From: CAVTLG01 sp963735495
GTDB lineage: Bacteria > Chloroflexota > Ktedonobacteria > Ktedonobacterales > Ktedonobacteraceae
DNA: 64,000 nucleotides
Assembly (NCBI GenBank): GCA_963735495.1
Contig: CAVTLG010000009.1
Location: 1,116,001 to 1,180,000, forward strand
Direction: 5' to 3'
The notes beneath the pieces are model-generated. The model did not search any database. It was not told the DNA's origin and saw only the letters and a list, made by a program, of their open reading frames with translations. Each line of letters begins with the position of its first letter. The first letter of the stretch is position 1. The translations under genes and the position numbers were made by a program. Positions 14,719 through 23,156 of the stretch are shown here, in pieces.

Positions 14719-17595
14719 ATGGCTAATGAACAGATAAAAGCTGCTAGTGTCTTTTATTCTTATGCTCATAGAGATAAAGCGCTACGAGACAGGCTGGATA
14801 AACATCTTGTTAATTTAAGACGCCAGGGACATATTACTTCGTGGCACGACTGCGATATTAATGCTGGACAAGATTGGATGTCAGAAATTAATGAGCATCT
14901 TAGAAGAGCAAATATCATTCTACTACTGATTAGCCCAGATTTTATGAACTCTGAATACTGTTATAGTGTCGAGATGACACATGCGCTCAAAAGGCATTAT
15001 GAGGGCCAAGCCTATGTTATCCCAATTATCCTTCGATACGTAGATTGGGAAAATGCCCCTTTCAGCAAGTTACAAGTACTACCAGAAGCTGGCAGACCTA
15101 TTGTTAGCACGCATTGGCGTAATTATGATGAAGCGTTTCTCGAAGTAGTTAAAGGCATAAGAAAAGTCATCCAAGATTTAGCGGTGACTTCCTCGCAAGT
15201 TCAAATCTCGCTTAGGAATGATCTCCATACCCCAAACGCAAAGCGCACTTTAGCTGATGTTCCATCATGGACGATTCCGTTTCGCCGGAATCCCTTCTTC
15301 ACTGGACGAGAAGAATTGCTAAGACAGCTTCATAACAAACTTAACAAAAGGGAAAATGCAGAAAGCTTTGTTTATCCTCAGATGATTTGTGGATTGGGTG
15401 GGATCGGCAAAACCCAATTTGTGGTTGAGTACGTTTATCGTTATCGTCGAGAGTATTCTTTTATTTTCTGGATTAGATCAGGTAGCTACGATACACTTAT
15501 TGCTGATTTTGTAACAGTAGCAAGTTTATTAGGTTTGCCAGAAGGCAGTGAACAAAAGCAATATCTTATGGTAATGTCGGTTAAAAGATGGCTAGATAGC
15601 CATGAGAGGTGGCTACTTATATTCGACGATGTTGAAGATTTAGAAATAATCTCCAAGTTCCTACCCACAGCAGATACTGGACATATTCTTCTCACTACAA
15701 GAGCTCAAATTACAGGCACTTTTGCTGATATGGTTGGTATGGATAAAATGGATATTGAAGAGGCAATATTATTACTACTCCGACGAGCAAAAATTTTGGC
15801 TATGGATGCTCTTATGCAGCAAGTCTCTCAAGTTGAGCGGACTATTGCAAAAGCTATCGCTGTTGAATTAGACGGACTTCCTCTGGCGCTTGATCAAGCA
15901 GGAGCCTATATCGAAGAAACCGGGTGTGGTTTAGCGGGGTATCTTGGTCTCTATCAAGAACTACTGCACCGCAAAGCACTATTAGAGCGAAGAAGCCATT
16001 GGTCTTCCGATCATCCAGAATCAGTTGCAACAACATGGTCACTCTCATTCCAGCGTATTGAACAAGCTAATCTGGCAGCAACCAATCTCTTATATCTCTG
16101 TACGTTTCTCGATCCTGGCGCTATTCCTGAAGAAATCATTACAGCAGGAGCACCTTATCTTGGCCCAGTACTACGCCCTGTGGCTTCAGATCCATTGAAG
16201 CTAAATGAATGTATTGAAGAGTTAAGAAGATTTTCACTCTTAAAGCGAGATCCTGAAGCAAAGCAGTTCAATATTCATCGTCTCGTTCAAGCTGTTCTTC
16301 TTGATCGAATGGATAAAAGCACTCAGTATCGATGGGCTAAACGAGTAGTACAAGCAGTGAATGAGGTTTTACCTGGCACAGATCTAACGAAACTATCGAA
16401 AATGCGGCGCTATCTACCTCAAATGCAAGTTTGCGTAGCACTCATAGAACGATATAGCCTTACTTTTCCAGCAGCAGTACGGTTACTCAGCGAAACAGCC
16501 GACTACTTACGAGAATATTCTTTGTATGGAAAAGCAGAAATACTTTATAAACAAGCCTTGCGGATATATGAGGAGAAATATAGATCGAATCACTCCAAGC
16601 TTGCCTCTATTCTCAATAGTTTAGCCATACTTTACTTTGAGCAGGAGAGGTATAATCAAGCAGAGCCGCTCTTACAAAGGGCACTGGAAATCTGCGAGAG
16701 GGTGATGGGACCCGAGCATCCAGATACAGTTAATAATCTTAGTTGCCTGGCTAATCTCTATATAACTCAGTATAAATATGATCAAGCAGAGCCGCTCTTA
16801 CAAAGGGCACTGGAAATCTGCGAGAGGGTGATGGGACCCGAGCATCCAGATACAGCTGAAAACCTCAATCACCTAGCGTGGCTTTATTATGGTAAAGGAC
16901 ACTATGAACGAACTGAGCCACTTCTGCAGCGAGCACTAGCCATTCAAGAGAAGGTATTAGGATTAGAGCATCCTAGTGCCGCTAATACTCTTAGCAACTT
17001 AGCACGATTCTACGTCTTCCAGGCTAAGTATGATCTTGCAGAACCAATTCTGCAAAGAGTTTTGCAAATTCGTGAAAAAATACTCGGATCGGAGCATCCC
17101 AACACAGCCAATACACTCAACAACCTGGCACACATCTACATTAATCAAGGAAAACACGACCTGGCAGAGTCACTATTGCAGCGTGCATTAGTGATACATG
17201 AAGAGATACTAGGGCCAGACCATCTTAATACTGTCAATATTTTAAATAATTTAGCCAATCTTTATATTGATAAAAATAAATATAAAGATGCAGAACTGTT
17301 ACTATCGCGCATATTGAATGTTCGTGAAAAGATATTAGGATCGGAGCATTTGAGCACCGCTACCAGCCTCAGTAATTTGGCGCAACTTTACTTTCTGCAG
17401 GAGAAACATATTGAAGCAGAGCTTTTTTTACAGAGAGCCGTGGCAATCCAGGAAAAAGTACTAGGTTCAGAGAATCCCCGCTTTGTCAAAATTTTAGAGA
17501 ATTACGCGAGCTTTTTAAGAACGATAAAACGGGAAGAAGCTGCTACGCTATTTGAGGATCGTGCAAAGACGATACATTCTAGATCAACAACTTAG
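14719..17595 (+). CDS. TIR - NB-ARC - TPR (NLR/STAND-like) protein
   Basis: 958 residues in three parts. An N-terminal TIR domain (about 8-140) has 'VFYSYAHRDK' and a candidate catalytic Glu85 in 'SEYCYSVEMTHAL'. An NB-ARC ATPase (about 195-450) has P-loop 'GLGGIGKTQ' at about 225, Walker B 'LLIFDDVED', 'HILLTTR' and 'GLPLALDQAG'. At least eight kinesin-light-chain-type 42-residue TPR repeats (about 590-950) close it. This is the design of prokaryotic STAND sensors: the TPRs detect a ligand, the ATPase oligomerises and the TIR signals or destroys NAD. I start at 14719 (AAGGA 9 nt upstream); a longer frame runs back to 14458 without TIR-like content. The region is much more AT-rich than its neighbours. 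It converges on a radical SAM gene and a RiPP-like precursor. Actinobacterial FxSxx-COOH RiPP systems also carry TIR-like and NB-ARC/TPR proteins, so the pairing may be functional. Confidence 0.9.
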   Translation: MANEQIKAASVFYSYAHRDKALRDRLDKHLVNLRRQGHITSWHDCDINAGQDWMSEINEHLRRANIILLLISPDFMNSEYCYSVEMTHALKRHYEGQAYVIPIILRYVDWENAPFSKLQVLPEAGRPIVSTHWRNYDEAFLEVVKGIRKVIQDLAVTSSQVQISLRNDLHTPNAKRTLADVPSWTIPFRRNPFFTGREELLRQLHNKLNKRENAESFVYPQMICGLGGIGKTQFVVEYVYRYRREYSFIFWIRSGSYDTLIADFVTVASLLGLPEGSEQKQYLMVMSVKRWLDSHERWLLIFDDVEDLEIISKFLPTADTGHILLTTRAQITGTFADMVGMDKMDIEEAILLLLRRAKILAMDALMQQVSQVERTIAKAIAVELDGLPLALDQAGAYIEETGCGLAGYLGLYQELLHRKALLERRSHWSSDHPESVATTWSLSFQRIEQANLAATNLLYLCTFLDPGAIPEEIITAGAPYLGPVLRPVASDPLKLNECIEELRRFSLLKRDPEAKQFNIHRLVQAVLLDRMDKSTQYRWAKRVVQAVNEVLPGTDLTKLSKMRRYLPQMQVCVALIERYSLTFPAAVRLLSETADYLREYSLYGKAEILYKQALRIYEEKYRSNHSKLASILNSLAILYFEQERYNQAEPLLQRALEICERVMGPEHPDTVNNLSCLANLYITQYKYDQAEPLLQRALEICERVMGPEHPDTAENLNHLAWLYYGKGHYERTEPLLQRALAIQEKVLGLEHPSAANTLSNLARFYVFQAKYDLAEPILQRVLQIREKILGSEHPNTANTLNNLAHIYINQGKHDLAESLLQRALVIHEEILGPDHLNTVNILNNLANLYIDKNKYKDAELLLSRILNVREKILGSEHLSTATSLSNLAQLYFLQEKHIEAELFLQRAVAIQEKVLGSENPRFVKILENYASFLRTIKREEAATLFEDRAKTIHSRSTT
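16655..16855 (+). repeat. Exact 75-bp tandem duplication inside the TPR region
   Basis: 16655-16729 and 16781-16855 are identical, 126 bp (42 codons, one TPR unit) apart. It shows recent repeat expansion in the ligand-sensing part of the NLR-like gene. Confidence 0.85.
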
Positions 17596-17685
17596 AGCAG
17601 GGTTTAATAGTATATAATGACTTTAGTCTGGTTTGAATACAGTTTGAACGAGGCCCTAAGAGCAGGTATACAGAAATGATGAGAG

Positions 17686-18870
17686 TCACTTTTTAGGGGC
17701 AACGATGTGATGGAGATGCTCTAGATATTCTAGAGCAACATCTGTCGTTACTTTTATTCTTAATCGACATGCTTGCGTCTCTGTAGAATCGAATGTGCCA
17801 TTCTCACAGATTTTATTCGAAGGAAATCCTCCACCACAAAACATAAAATAATCGCATGTTTGTGAACATCTCTGTACTCCTCGTTGGATTTGCCGATTTA
17901 TCTCAAGAAATTGCGGGGCAGTGAGTACTTCTTCGAGCGTGTTTTCAAAAACGTTACCAAAGAGGAAATTTGTATAATTGGGATGAGCCATAGTAAGTAA
18001 TTCAGGCGAAAATGTTGATATATTCCCCTCGTAATCGAAACTAAGCATTGACATAGGAACATTTGTATGAGATCGTGTGTGAAGAGAGCCATATTTAATA
18101 TGATAGAGAGCAGAGTCACTTTCACGCAAAGTCAGAGGATTGGGTGAATGACCATTCAATAGAAAAATCTGCTGCAAGAATTTTCTATACTGCTCTCTGA
18201 CTTCATTCGTTCCTTCTAAAGAGGAGTCAATATTTACTCCCTCTACTTCCTCTACGTTAAAACCGAGGTGCACCGGGCGAATATTCATAAAAAACTCCCA
18301 TATTTCTTTAGCATATGCAAGGGAGCTTTTTGTGACTACAGCAATGATTGAAAATTTGATATCATTCTCTTGTAGTAACTTGATGCCACACATTACACGC
18401 TCAAAGGTACCCTTCCCAGCCCTATCAACCCGATTGGCATCATGGATATGCTCAGGTCCATCTAAACTTACTCCAATTTGCACCTCGTGCTGTTTAAAGA
18501 AATTACACCATTCTTGCGTGATAAGGATGCCATTTGTCTGAAATGAGTTTTTCACTTTGATACCATTGGTATTGCATTGCTGTATTATTTGAAATGCGTG
18601 CTCGTAAAATTTAATTGGTAAAACGAGGGGTTCCCCCGCGTGCCAAACTATAGAGACTTTGTCAGAAACAAAAGGAGATAAGAATAGCCGCTTAAATATT
18701 TGTGTCAGCGTTTCAAAGCTAATACGCTTAGTTGAGGAACGATGAGGTAAATAGCAATAGCGGCAATGGATGTTGCAAAAAGGCGTTGGCTGTATAATTA
18801 CAATTTTTGTTTGCATCTCAGTAAAAAACACCTCACTCACAGGAACTCTTAATAGCACGCCAAAAATCAT
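17686..18870 (-). CDS. Radical SAM/SPASM peptide maturase (GrrM/OscB/FxsB-like)
   Basis: 394 residues in the longest form. The radical SAM cluster motif is 'FCNIHCRYCY' (Cys32, 36, 39). 'WHAGEPLV' and 'SFQTNGILI' follow as in peptide-modifying members. The C-terminal SPASM region has cysteines in 'RCSQTCDYFMFCGGGFPSNK', then 'ENGTFDSTETQACR'. The 'CGGG.PSNK..ENG.F.STET..C' phrase is, as I know the family, typical of maturases that forge aryl-alkyl cyclophanes in RiPP precursors. The precursor-like gene lies 43 bp upstream in the same direction and ends in W-x-D repeats, a fitting substrate. The start is uncertain: the ATG at 18816 would remove 18 residues. AT-rich, like the facing NLR gene. 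Confidence 0.88.
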   Translation of the reverse strand: MIFGVLLRVPVSEVFFTEMQTKIVIIQPTPFCNIHCRYCYLPHRSSTKRISFETLTQIFKRLFLSPFVSDKVSIVWHAGEPLVLPIKFYEHAFQIIQQCNTNGIKVKNSFQTNGILITQEWCNFFKQHEVQIGVSLDGPEHIHDANRVDRAGKGTFERVMCGIKLLQENDIKFSIIAVVTKSSLAYAKEIWEFFMNIRPVHLGFNVEEVEGVNIDSSLEGTNEVREQYRKFLQQIFLLNGHSPNPLTLRESDSALYHIKYGSLHTRSHTNVPMSMLSFDYEGNISTFSPELLTMAHPNYTNFLFGNVFENTLEEVLTAPQFLEINRQIQRGVQRCSQTCDYFMFCGGGFPSNKICENGTFDSTETQACRLRIKVTTDVALEYLEHLHHIVAPKK

Positions 18871-18913
18871 TTCCTGTACTTAAGAACTATATCTTCCAGC
18901 ATTTCTATCATTA

Positions 18914-19165
18914 TTACATTTTACCCCAGTCAGTCCAGTCATCCCAGTCTCCCCAGTCGCTGATATCTAATTGCTGGTCACTTAAAAGATTTTCATAGAA
19001 ACTAGATAACCTTTTATCATTGTGAGTATCATCTTCACATAAAATAAAACTTTCTATAAGAGATATATTATTTCTGAATAAATCACAGGCGGTTATTCGT
19101 TCTCGAATTTTTAACGCTCGCCTGACGATAAGTGGTTTTCGGTATGTTTCGGCTGACTCAGCCAT
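18914..19165 (-). CDS. Putative RiPP precursor with C-terminal Trp-X-Asp repeats
   Basis: 83 residues. Residues 1-66 are charged and helical, like a leader peptide. The tail (70-83) is 'DWGDWDDWTDWGKM', giving W71-G-D73, W74-D-D76 and W77-T-D79 in perfect three-residue register, with a further W80. Three-residue cyclophane (triceptide) maturases link an aromatic residue to the residue two positions on, so three rings are predicted. There is a ribosome-binding site (GGAG, 10 nt before the ATG), and the maturase gene follows 43 bp later. No protease or exporter gene is seen nearby. I know no named family for this core; the assignment rests on the motif and position. Confidence 0.78.
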   Translation of the reverse strand: MAESAETYRKPLIVRRALKIRERITACDLFRNNISLIESFILCEDDTHNDKRLSSFYENLLSDQQLDISDWGDWDDWTDWGKM

Positions 19166-19593
19166 AATATAGTGCTCCGTGAAGTGGGAATTTGCTCATT
19201 ACAGTCCGAGATTCCTATGGTTGGTAGAAATATATGGTGTAATAGTAGCACAGTTACAAATAGGTGTCTATCACCCACCAGTAGAGTGAAGGCCCCTCAA
19301 AGATCATTATACTTCGACGAGAGTGAGGCTATATTGCGCTCACATCATCCTAGAGCAACGATTGAGTAGATACAGGAACAAACACTTGGCACCTGACTGC
19401 GGCAAAACCACTGCATAGTTCCATGCTGCGCACAAACTGTACAACATAGCCAGGTACATATGATACAATAAGCAACGCAAGATCTTGCACCCAGGTTTCA
19501 GGATCTGGATGCGCCTGACTTTTGCAGAGCGTTCCCTGATAGAAATTTCCGCCGTGATGATACATCATATATCACACAAAAGTGAGCCGTTGC
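19166..19593. other. Intergenic region right of the RiPP island
   Basis: 428 bp that must contain the leftward promoter of the precursor operon; a weak TTGTAA...CATATA pair is the best I can offer. Composition shifts from AT-rich to the window average around 19380-19480, marking the probable edge of the island. No gene is seen. Confidence 0.4.
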
Positions 19594-20217
19594 ATGGACT
19601 TTCACCGCTATGTCCTTTTGATCTATCAAGTGCCCAGTCAGCCATCAGGCGCCCGCGTCGCTGTCTGGCGTGAGTTGAAGAAAATGGGCGCTCTCTACCT
19701 ACAACAGAGTGTCTGTATTCTGCCCGAGCAAGAAGCGCTATTGGCAACGCTGCAAAAGATTACGGAGCGTATCATAGAGCAAGGTGGCAACTACCATCTT
19801 TTGCCCATCCACGAGCTTTCACAGGATGAAGAGACAAAAATTCTCGATGGCTTTATCGCCCAGAGTAATCTCCAATATGATGAGATTATCGAGAATTGCG
19901 ACATTAACTTCAGTAAAGAGATCGAGTTTGAAACATTTCGCCAGAACTTTACCTATGCAGAGGCAGAGGAGATTGGACAAGAGCTGGACAAGATCCGTCG
20001 CTGGTATGATCGCGTTGTCGAACGCGATTGGTTTGGCGCGGCCCGGCGCGAGGAGGCCATACAAAGCATTGAACGCTGCGCAAAACAACTCGAAGTGTTT
20101 GAAGAGAAGGTGTTTCTCAAACAAGAAGAGGATGAGTCGCAAACTTCCCCATTGCTAGAAGAAAGAAAGCGACTGCATCCACGCCGTACCGAACGCAGTA
20201 CTTCGCATAAAGGTTGA
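19594..20217 (+). CDS. ChrB N-terminal-domain-like protein
   Basis: 207 residues. 'YVLLIYQVPSQPSGARVAVWRELKKMGALYLQQSVCILP' is the ChrB N-terminal signature (written here only to show the pattern start 'YVLLIYQVP' and 'ARVAVWRELKKMGA'). ChrB proteins regulate chromate-efflux genes, but many stand-alone ChrB-N proteins have no proven role. The middle and C-terminal parts are charged and helical, including a coiled-coil-like stretch around 'RREEAIQSIERCAKQLEVFE'. The start is uncertain: a GTG at 19582 would add four residues, and neither has a good SD site. It converges on two membrane-protein genes which may belong to the same function. Confidence 0.65.
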   Translation: MDFHRYVLLIYQVPSQPSGARVAVWRELKKMGALYLQQSVCILPEQEALLATLQKITERIIEQGGNYHLLPIHELSQDEETKILDGFIAQSNLQYDEIIENCDINFSKEIEFETFRQNFTYAEAEEIGQELDKIRRWYDRVVERDWFGAARREEAIQSIERCAKQLEVFEEKVFLKQEEDESQTSPLLEERKRLHPRRTERSTSHKG

Positions 20218-20230
20218 GTCACGGCGCCCT

Positions 20231-20494
20231 TTATGCGGAAGCTTTCTCCCTACCACGCAGTTCCCGTTGCAGCGTTAGACCCAGCACAAGCAGCGTCACT
20301 ACCACCAGCAGAGCCCCCGAATACGCACGCACAGACGCCAGCGCTGCCACAAAATGGATCAGCAGGAGCACGAGAAACACCAGCACAATGCCAATGAGCA
20401 CAATGATGTCTCCTACCAGGAAATTATAAACCGCATTTATCACTTTCATGAGCCGATACTTTCTCCCATGCATATCACGGATACTATTCACCAC
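20231..20494 (-). CDS. Small two-helix membrane protein
   Basis: Up to 87 residues with two hydrophobic segments ('FLVGDIIVLIGIVLVFLVLL' and 'ALLVVVTLLVLGL'). It follows the COG4280-like gene by 4 bp, so the two are one operon and may interact in the membrane. The start could be the GTG at 20494 or the inner ATG at 20449, which removes a basic head. No family is recognised. Confidence 0.55.
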   Translation of the reverse strand: MVNSIRDMHGRKYRLMKVINAVYNFLVGDIIVLIGIVLVFLVLLLIHFVAALASVRAYSGALLVVVTLLVLGLTLQRELRGREKASA

Positions 20495-20498
20495 GCTA

Positions 20499-21281
20499 TC
20501 AGGCCTTTACCTCTACAACGCTTGGCTGCTGCTGACTCTTTAACCAGAAGATAAAGGCCAATGAAGCGAGCAGGTAGATTACAGCCAGGATAGGGATAAA
20601 GGCATCAGAAAGAGGCCACACAACATGCAAGCCTTCGATGGTCCAGAACGTGCCAAATGACGTGAGCATAATACCAACAATGAACTTGAGCGTATTCTCC
20701 GGGACCTGTTTCAGCGGCGCACGCACCAGCGCACCCAGCAGAATAACCAGCAAACCCGCCACCAGCGCGCCGACGGCAGCCGAGCCTATACCTCCAATCC
20801 CACAAGCAGCACTGGCGCAGATCTGCGCTGACGCATTACTGCCAAATGTAATCACAATAAAGGCCACTTCTAATCCTTCGAGCAGCACCGACTTAAAAGA
20901 GAGGGCAACAGCTGCCGGCTGAAGCTGTGTGGTAGCTTCTCCTCGGGCACGCATTTCGGCCATTTTCTCTTCGAAGATGGCTTCCTCGTCATGCAACGAC
21001 TTGAGACCGCTATAGCGCAGGATGGCCTTTTTGAGCCACTTCAAACCAAAGAGCAGCAGGACAAACCCGACAACCAGACGTAGAATGTCGATAGGGACGT
21101 AATACACAATCGCTGTGCCAAAGATGGCCACGATCACCGCCAGGCTTACTGCGGCTGCGATGGCCCCAATAATGGCACTGCGCCAGTTGATCGTGACACC
21201 GACGACCAGGACAATGGTAAATGCCTCGACAAATTCTACCGCAGAAGCCAGAAACGCAGCTATCGCCACAGCCCATTCCAT
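20499..21281 (-). CDS. COG4280-like polytopic membrane protein
   Basis: 260 residues with about seven hydrophobic segments. The first helix holds 'SAVEFVEAFTIVLVVG' and a second half-repeat holds 'SVLLEGLEVAFIVITFG'. These paired Glu-containing helices resemble the REGxE/ExxE helices of FTR1-like and COG4280 transporters and suggest metal or cation transport by an internally duplicated fold. A cytoplasmic loop (about 95-125) is charged. It is followed at once by a small membrane protein and faces a ChrB-N-like gene. The substrate is unknown; the transport role is inferred. Confidence 0.65.
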   Translation of the reverse strand: MEWAVAIAAFLASAVEFVEAFTIVLVVGVTINWRSAIIGAIAAAVSLAVIVAIFGTAIVYYVPIDILRLVVGFVLLLFGLKWLKKAILRYSGLKSLHDEEAIFEEKMAEMRARGEATTQLQPAAVALSFKSVLLEGLEVAFIVITFGSNASAQICASAACGIGGIGSAAVGALVAGLLVILLGALVRAPLKQVPENTLKFIVGIMLTSFGTFWTIEGLHVVWPLSDAFIPILAVIYLLASLAFIFWLKSQQQPSVVEVKA

Positions 21282-21525
21282 AGAAATAGTCTCCTTCCGT
21301 GCTAGATCAGTGACAGCGGGTGGCTACTCGTCTCTCAGTCTGCTTCTTATCTCACCACCCGCAGAAGCAGGGCCAGCATTTCTTTCCTCTCTATTGTAAC
21401 ACAAAGAAATTGTAACAAGTATTCATTGCAACAGGTTTTACTTTCTCAGGGATCGTGAAAGCATGCAGGAGTGTAACGCCCGACAACAAAATAGTGGGAA
21501 AGTATATTTTCGCTTGACGATCTGA

Positions 21526-21583
21526 AAGGTATGTGCTGCAATACTTACGTATTGAAGGTATGTGCTGCAATACTTACGTATTG
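21526..21583. repeat. Tandem 29-bp repeat, likely paired operator
   Basis: 21526-21554 and 21555-21583 are identical head-to-tail copies. Each contains the palindrome CAATAC-TTAC-GTATTG. They lie 86 bp before the CoA-transferase start, close to a TTGACG -35-like element at 21514, so a repressor or activator binding twice on one face of DNA is likely. Confidence 0.7.
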
Positions 21584-21669
21584 GTAATAGGTACGAAAAT
21601 GAGGGAAGTATGGTGCTATTGCTGAGCAACCTTCATACTTCTGAAGATCAAGAAAAAAGGAAAGCTATC

Positions 21670-22788
21670 ATGGGCCCACTCAAAGGGATGAAAATCATCG
21701 AGTTCGCAGGCATTGGACCAGCACCATTCTGCGCGATGATGCTGGCAGATATGGGAGCCGAGGTCATGCGCATTGAACGCCCGGCTACAGGTGAACAGTC
21801 CTCTCTCGACAAAAGCACCCTCAACCGAGGACGACACTCGTTCGCATTGGATCTCAAAAATCCGGTGGCAGTCCAGACAGTGCTTACCCTTGTAGAAAAG
21901 GCTGACGCGCTCATCGAAGGCTTCCGACCAGGGGTCATGGAACGTTTGGGACTGGGACCGGAGGTTTGCCTGAAGCGGAATCCCCGTCTGGTCTATGGTC
22001 GCATGACTGGTTGGGGGCAGAACGGTCCGCTTGCTGAGGCTTCCGGCCATGATATCAACTATATTGCCCTTTCTGGGGCGCTCCATGCCATCGGGCCTGC
22101 GGGTGGAGCACCGCTTCCGCCCTTAAACCTGATCGGAGACTTTGGTGGTGGGGGTATGCTCCTCGCTTTTGGCCTGGTCTGCGCGCTGCTGGAGGCACGA
22201 ACATCGGGTCAGGGACAGGTGGTGGACGCTGCAATGACCGATGGTGCCGCCCTCCTGATGACGATGATCTATGACCTCAAAAAGAGCGGACAGTGGCAAA
22301 ACGAGCGTGGCAGCAATTTCCTGGATGGTGGAGCTCACTTTTATGCGACGTATGCATGTAGCGATGGCAAGTGGGTGGCAATCGGTTCCATTGAGCCACA
22401 GTTCTATGCTCTGCTGCTGGAACACAGTGGCATCACCGATCCCGCCTTTGCCGACCAGTGGGATCAGAGACAGTGGCCGTTCTTCAAGCGCAAGCTGGCT
22501 GAGATCTTCAAGACGAAAACGCGTGCAGAGTGGTGTACTCTGCTGGAAGGCACCGATGTGTGCTTCGCGCCAGTACTGGATCTGGATGAAGCGCCTGCCC
22601 ATCCGCACAACCAGGCACGCCAGACCTTTGTGGAAATCGATGGGATCGTGCAGCCAGCTCCGGCACCACGCTTCAGCCGCACCGCTCCCGAAATCCAGAG
22701 ACCGTCGTCAACATTGGGAGATCATGCGACCACTGTATGGAGAGACTGGGGATTGGACGCAGAAAATAAGGAAAACGAGTACACTTAA
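21670..22788 (+). CDS. Class III CoA-transferase / alpha-methylacyl-CoA racemase family
   Basis: 372 residues from the ATG at 21670, which has AAGGAAAG upstream. 'GPLKGMKIIEFAGIGPAPF' opens the CaiB/BaiF fold, 'MLADMGAEVMRIERP' binds CoA, and 'GRMTGWGQNGPLAEASGHDINYIALSG' carries the His and Asp pair used by alpha-methylacyl-CoA racemases. It would epimerise 2-methylacyl-CoA esters or move CoA between acids during breakdown of branched fatty acids or sterols. It is monocistronic, behind a tandem-repeat operator candidate and ended by a hairpin. Racemase is the better guess because 'GIGPAPFCAMMLADMGA' is AMACR-like. Confidence 0.87.
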   Translation: MGPLKGMKIIEFAGIGPAPFCAMMLADMGAEVMRIERPATGEQSSLDKSTLNRGRHSFALDLKNPVAVQTVLTLVEKADALIEGFRPGVMERLGLGPEVCLKRNPRLVYGRMTGWGQNGPLAEASGHDINYIALSGALHAIGPAGGAPLPPLNLIGDFGGGGMLLAFGLVCALLEARTSGQGQVVDAAMTDGAALLMTMIYDLKKSGQWQNERGSNFLDGGAHFYATYACSDGKWVAIGSIEPQFYALLLEHSGITDPAFADQWDQRQWPFFKRKLAEIFKTKTRAEWCTLLEGTDVCFAPVLDLDEAPAHPHNQARQTFVEIDGIVQPAPAPRFSRTAPEIQRPSSTLGDHATTVWRDWGLDAENKENEYT

Positions 22789-22813
22789 AAGCCCTGGGAG
22801 ATGGCCAGGGCTT
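22789..22813 (+). terminator. Hairpin after the CoA-transferase gene
   Basis: AAGCCCTGG (22789-22797) pairs with CCAGGGCTT (22805-22813), loop 7 nt, directly after the stop codon. No T-tract. Confidence 0.5.
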
Positions 22814-22917
22814 GCCAATGCTCCAAAGGAGGTGAAAATACACCTCACCTCACGGGAAATCTTATCAATTTGCCAGGCACCCTCATCTATCCCGTGGGGG
22901 GCCTGTGTTCTCTCATT

Positions 22918-23156
22918 TTACCCCAACTGTATTTGCAGAATGGTCAGCGAATGAGCGGGGAACGTATAGGTCAGCGTCTGCCCGTTCAGGCTGGCTTCAA
23001 GAGATTGCTCCTGGACTGCGATCACAGACGGCGCGGAGAACCCTCTTCGTAGATCCCGCCATAGATGCAGCGGCCAAGGTGTTCGATAAATCCCCCGTAG
23101 ATCTTGCGGTCGACCGTTCCCAATTTACGTGCCAGGTCAATGTGAATTTTTGCCAA
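22918..23156 (-). pseudogene. Remnant of a GH51 alpha-L-arabinofuranosidase
   Basis: Read leftward from a TTG start at 23156 (AAGGAGA 7 nt upstream), the first 40 codons give 'IHIDLARKLGTVDRKIYGGF' and 'EHLGRCIYGGIYEEGSP', the conserved N-terminus of GH51 enzymes. Near 23040 the frame shifts and continues as 'VIAVQEQSLEASLNGQTLTY' to 'HSLTILQIQLG' and a stop at 22918, which looks like the usual C-terminal beta-strand of the same family. About 400 residues between the two are missing. The gene has therefore collapsed through one internal deletion plus a frameshift. Loss of arabinan breakdown at this locus is inferred. Confidence 0.75.

Noticed and set aside
21526..21583. CRISPR-like repeat
   Set aside because: Two 29-bp units are directly adjacent without spacers, and there are no cas genes; a tandem operator explains it better.
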